Positions 15,258 to 17,575 of a stretch of 17,575 nucleotides of DNA are shown here, one piece after another. The stretch is from Aquabacter sp. (lineage in GTDB: Bacteria > Pseudomonadota > Alphaproteobacteria > Rhizobiales > Xanthobacteraceae). The notes under the pieces were generated by a model. It saw only the letters and a list, made by a program, of their open reading frames with translations. It was not told the DNA's origin and did not search any database. The stretch's first letter is position 1. The number at the start of each line of letters is the position of its first letter. The DNA is taken from assembly GCA_030147645.1 (NCBI GenBank), contig JASBUY010000354.1:1-17575 (forward strand). Reading direction: 5' to 3'. Position numbers and translations under genes: made by a program.

Positions 15258-16034
15258 TCAGTGCAGGATCTGTGAGAGGAACAGGCGCGTGCGCTCGTGC
15301 TGGGGGTTGGAGAAGAAAGCGTGCGGCTCGTTCATCTCGATGATCTGGCCGGCATCCATGAAGATCACCCGGTCGGCCACCTGCCGGGCAAAGCCCATTT
15401 CGTGGGTGACGCACAGCATGGTCATGCCCTCATTGGCGAGGGAGACCATGGTGTCGAGGACCTCCTTCACCATTTCCGGGTCCAGCGCCGACGTCGGTTC
15501 GTCGAACAGCATGATGCGCGGGCGCATGCACAAGGCGCGCGCGATGGCGACGCGCTGCTGCTGGCCGCCGGACAATTGACCGGGATATTTTCCGGCCTGT
15601 TCCGGGATCTTCACCTTGGCCAGGAAGTGCATGGCCAGGTCCTCGGCCTCCTTCTTCGGCATCTTTCGCACCCACATGGGCGCGAGCGTGCAGTTTTCCA
15701 GGATGGTGAGGTGGGGGAAGAGGTTGAAGTGCTGGAACACCATGCCGACCTCGCGGCGCACCTCGTCGATGCGCTTCAGGTCATTGGTGAGCTCGATGCC
15801 GTCCACCACGATCCGGCCCTTCTGGTGCTCTTCCAGGCGGTTGATGCAGCGGATCATGGTGGACTTGCCCGACCCCGAGGGGCCGCACACGACGATGCGC
15901 TCGCCCCGCCGCACGGACAGGTTGATGTCGCGCAGGACGTGAAAGTCGCCATACCACTTGTTGACGCCGATCAGTTCCACCGCCTGTTCGGGGCCGTCCT
16001 GAAAGCTCTGGGAAGCCTGATTTTGAAGAGTCAT
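15258..16034 (-). CDS. aapP: General L-amino acid ABC transporter, ATP-binding subunit
   Basis: The cytoplasmic ATPase that powers amino-acid import with the AapQ/AapM permeases. This 258-residue protein has Walker A GPSGSGKST (51-59), Q-loop VFQHFNLFPH, signature LSGGQQQR, Walker B IMLFDEPTSALDPE and H-loop VTHE, all intact. It is typical of the polar amino-acid (GlnQ/HisP) family. The ATG at 16034 follows a strong GAGGGGGAG. A TTG at 16049 is in frame but overlaps the SD and the aapM stop. Only 11 bases separate the aapM stop from this start, so the genes form one operon. Substrate range (broad L-amino acids) is inferred from gene order and family. Confidence 0.93.
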   Translation of the reverse strand: MTLQNQASQSFQDGPEQAVELIGVNKWYGDFHVLRDINLSVRRGERIVVCGPSGSGKSTMIRCINRLEEHQKGRIVVDGIELTNDLKRIDEVRREVGMVFQHFNLFPHLTILENCTLAPMWVRKMPKKEAEDLAMHFLAKVKIPEQAGKYPGQLSGGQQQRVAIARALCMRPRIMLFDEPTSALDPEMVKEVLDTMVSLANEGMTMLCVTHEMGFARQVADRVIFMDAGQIIEMNEPHAFFSNPQHERTRLFLSQILH

Positions 16035-16045
16035 GATGCTCCCCC

Positions 16046-17434
16046 TCAATGACGGTGGCTGCGGTCGAGACGCTTTTCGAGCGCCATCGAATAGCGGGAC
16101 ATGCCGTAGCAGAAAACGAAATAGACGATGCCGGCGAAGCCGAATCCCGTGAACAGGGTGGTCGGCGTCGCCCAGTTGGGATCGGTGAAGGCCGCGCGCA
16201 GGATGCCGAGCAGGTCGAAGATCGAGACGATCAGCACCAGCGTCGTGTCCTTGAACAGGCCGATGAAGTTGTTGACGATCCCCGGAATGACCAGCTTCAA
16301 CGCCTGGGGCAGGACGACGAGGCGCATCATGAAGCCCGAGCGAAGCCCGAGCGCCATGGCGCCCTCATACTGGCCCTTGGGGATCGCCTGGAGGCCGCCG
16401 CGCACCACTTCCGCCATGTAGGCGGAGGCGACCAAGGCGACGCCCACCAGCGCGCGCAGCAGCCCGTCAATGGTGAACCGGCCGGGCAGGAAGAGCGGCA
16501 GCATATAGGTGGCGAAGAACAGCACCGTGATGAGCGGCACGCCACGCCAGAACTCGATGAAGATGATGGAGCTGTATTTCACCAGCGGATAATCGGAACG
16601 CCGCCCCAGCGCCAGAAGGATGCCGAAGGGCAGCGACACGGTGATGCCGGTGACCGCGATCACCAAGGTCACCAGCAGACCGCCCCACTGGCGCGTCTCC
16701 ACCGGTTGAAGACCGAAATCCAGATCCACCGCCAGCAGGATCAGCGCCAACACGCCGAACAACTTTAGCACTGTAGCGGCCACGGAACGCCGCTCCCCCC
16801 CGAAGAAGGGGCAGACCAGCATGCCGATGCCGGCGGCGATCAAGGCCACCAGCACAAACTGGACCCAGAAGCCGACCCGCAGCCCGGCGACCCGCGCGAG
16901 GCCAAAATCGAGCCCGGTCCAGCCCAGGATGAAATTGCGCAGATCGAGATCGCCCCCGGTGAGCAGCAGGAAGGCAATTACCGGATAGATGCCGAAGAAG
17001 GCGATCGCATTCGCCCGCTTGAACGGCGCCTTGGGCACCAGCAGCGGCACGAGAAGCACTGCGCCCATGAAATAGACGACATTGACCCGCCAGCGCTCGG
17101 CCTCCGGATAGAAGCCGTAGAGGATCTGGTTCCATTTGGCCCAGATGAAGGGCCAGCAGGCGCCGACGGGGCGACCCACATTTTCCGGAAGGCAGGCATC
17201 GCGCCCGGTGCCGGTCCACACCGCATCGAGCTCGAAGAATTTGACCATGGGCGGAATGACCACCCAGAATAGCCAGATGCCGAACAGGGTCAGCAGCACC
17301 TGCCCGACCGAGCCGAACAGATGGGCGCGCGCCCAGCCGATCAGGCCGCGCGTGGAGGTCGGCGCCGGCTCCTGCGGTTTCAGCTCGGGCGGCGCCACAT
17401 AGGCGAAGGTGGAGGGAGTCGCGGGCGTGCTCAC
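16046..17434 (-). CDS. aapM: General L-amino acid ABC transporter, permease AapM (long form)
   Basis: One of two membrane subunits of the Aap importer. The C-terminal half (about 248-450) is the classic HisM/GlnP-type permease domain with the EAA-like loop AEVVRGGLQAIPKGQYEGAMALGL's core at 341-364. The N-terminal half adds several membrane segments (about 44-62, 117-134, 142-159, 187-208, 221-237). At 462 residues it exceeds the roughly 384 of Rhizobium AapM; the surplus maps mainly to about 162-240. Start GTG 17434 sits after GAGGAGGC. The aapQ stop is 10 bases upstream and aapP follows 11 bases downstream, so all three are co-transcribed. Confidence 0.92.
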   Translation of the reverse strand: MSTPATPSTFAYVAPPELKPQEPAPTSTRGLIGWARAHLFGSVGQVLLTLFGIWLFWVVIPPMVKFFELDAVWTGTGRDACLPENVGRPVGACWPFIWAKWNQILYGFYPEAERWRVNVVYFMGAVLLVPLLVPKAPFKRANAIAFFGIYPVIAFLLLTGGDLDLRNFILGWTGLDFGLARVAGLRVGFWVQFVLVALIAAGIGMLVCPFFGGERRSVAATVLKLFGVLALILLAVDLDFGLQPVETRQWGGLLVTLVIAVTGITVSLPFGILLALGRRSDYPLVKYSSIIFIEFWRGVPLITVLFFATYMLPLFLPGRFTIDGLLRALVGVALVASAYMAEVVRGGLQAIPKGQYEGAMALGLRSGFMMRLVVLPQALKLVIPGIVNNFIGLFKDTTLVLIVSIFDLLGILRAAFTDPNWATPTTLFTGFGFAGIVYFVFCYGMSRYSMALEKRLDRSHRH

Positions 17435-17444
17435 GGGCGCCTCC

Positions 17445-17575
17445 TCACCGTTCCACCAGCGCGACGCGCTTGTTGAACCAGCCCATCAGCGCCGAGGTGA
17501 TGATGGAGATGATGAGATAGACCGCCATGGTGATGGCGATGATCTCGATGGCCTGGCCGGTCTGGTTGAGGGTGG
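17445..17575 (-). CDS. aapQ: General L-amino acid ABC transporter, permease AapQ (C-terminal end only)
   Basis: The last 42 to 43 codons of a reading frame enter from beyond the window and stop with TGA at 17445-17447. The visible product ends with a hydrophobic segment (AIEIIAITMAVYLIISIITS) followed by LMGWFNKRVALVER. This is the usual C-terminus of polar amino-acid permeases, where a final membrane span is followed by a basic N-K-R tail. Position directly before aapM makes AapQ the natural reading. The 5' part is outside the window, so start, length and completeness cannot be judged. Confidence 0.85.
   Translation of the reverse strand, partial: TLNQTGQAIEIIAITMAVYLIISIITSALMGWFNKRVALVER

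Overview
The window is chromosomal DNA of an alphaproteobacterium, most likely from the Hyphomicrobiales (Rhizobiales). A Xanthobacteraceae-like lineage is my guess. The DNA is GC-rich with alphaproteobacterial codon use. It carries a typical gene set for that group: clpS-clpA, lipA followed by a COQ10-like gene, a small phasin, a D,D-carboxypeptidase with a SPOR tail, a membrane J-protein beside a VWA protein, panC, and the end of an aapJQMP-type amino-acid transporter operon. I see no tRNA, rRNA, CRISPR array, insertion sequence or phage gene. No gene-free stretch exceeds about 300 bases.

Layout. 17-530: two small minus-strand genes, a 50-residue Pro/Lys-rich protein and a secreted four-cysteine protein. 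683-2225: plus strand, an alpha/beta hydrolase and an L,D-transpeptidase. 2256-2308: a palindromic REP-like element between convergent genes. 2333-6987: minus strand, clpS, clpA, lipA and the COQ10-like gene in transcriptional order. 7251-7586: phasin (minus), with a good promoter and palindromic operator candidates that face dac (7865-9541, plus). 9562-10970: minus strand, a VWA protein and a J-protein translationally coupled by a TTGA overlap. 11109-11948: panC (plus). 12036-12230: a small membrane protein (minus). 12432-15095: a Cache/PAS/degenerate-GGDEF/EAL protein (plus). 15258-17575: aapP, aapM and the end of aapQ (minus), with a canonical terminator at 15127-15165.

How the genes work together. 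ClpS hands N-degron substrates to ClpA and its ClpP partner. LipA makes the lipoyl cofactor, and the COQ10-like protein supports quinone function. The L,D-transpeptidase and the carboxypeptidase remodel peptidoglycan. The EAL protein probably lowers cyclic-di-GMP in response to a periplasmic signal. The Aap genes import amino acids.

Most of the window is ordinary housekeeping sequence and I found no clear new multigene system. The least conventional signals are a long hairpin that contains the start codon of the EAL gene, a GGDEF site changed to DSEKF, the VWA/J-protein pair, the extra segments in AapM, ClpA and ClpS, and the phasin operator palindromes.
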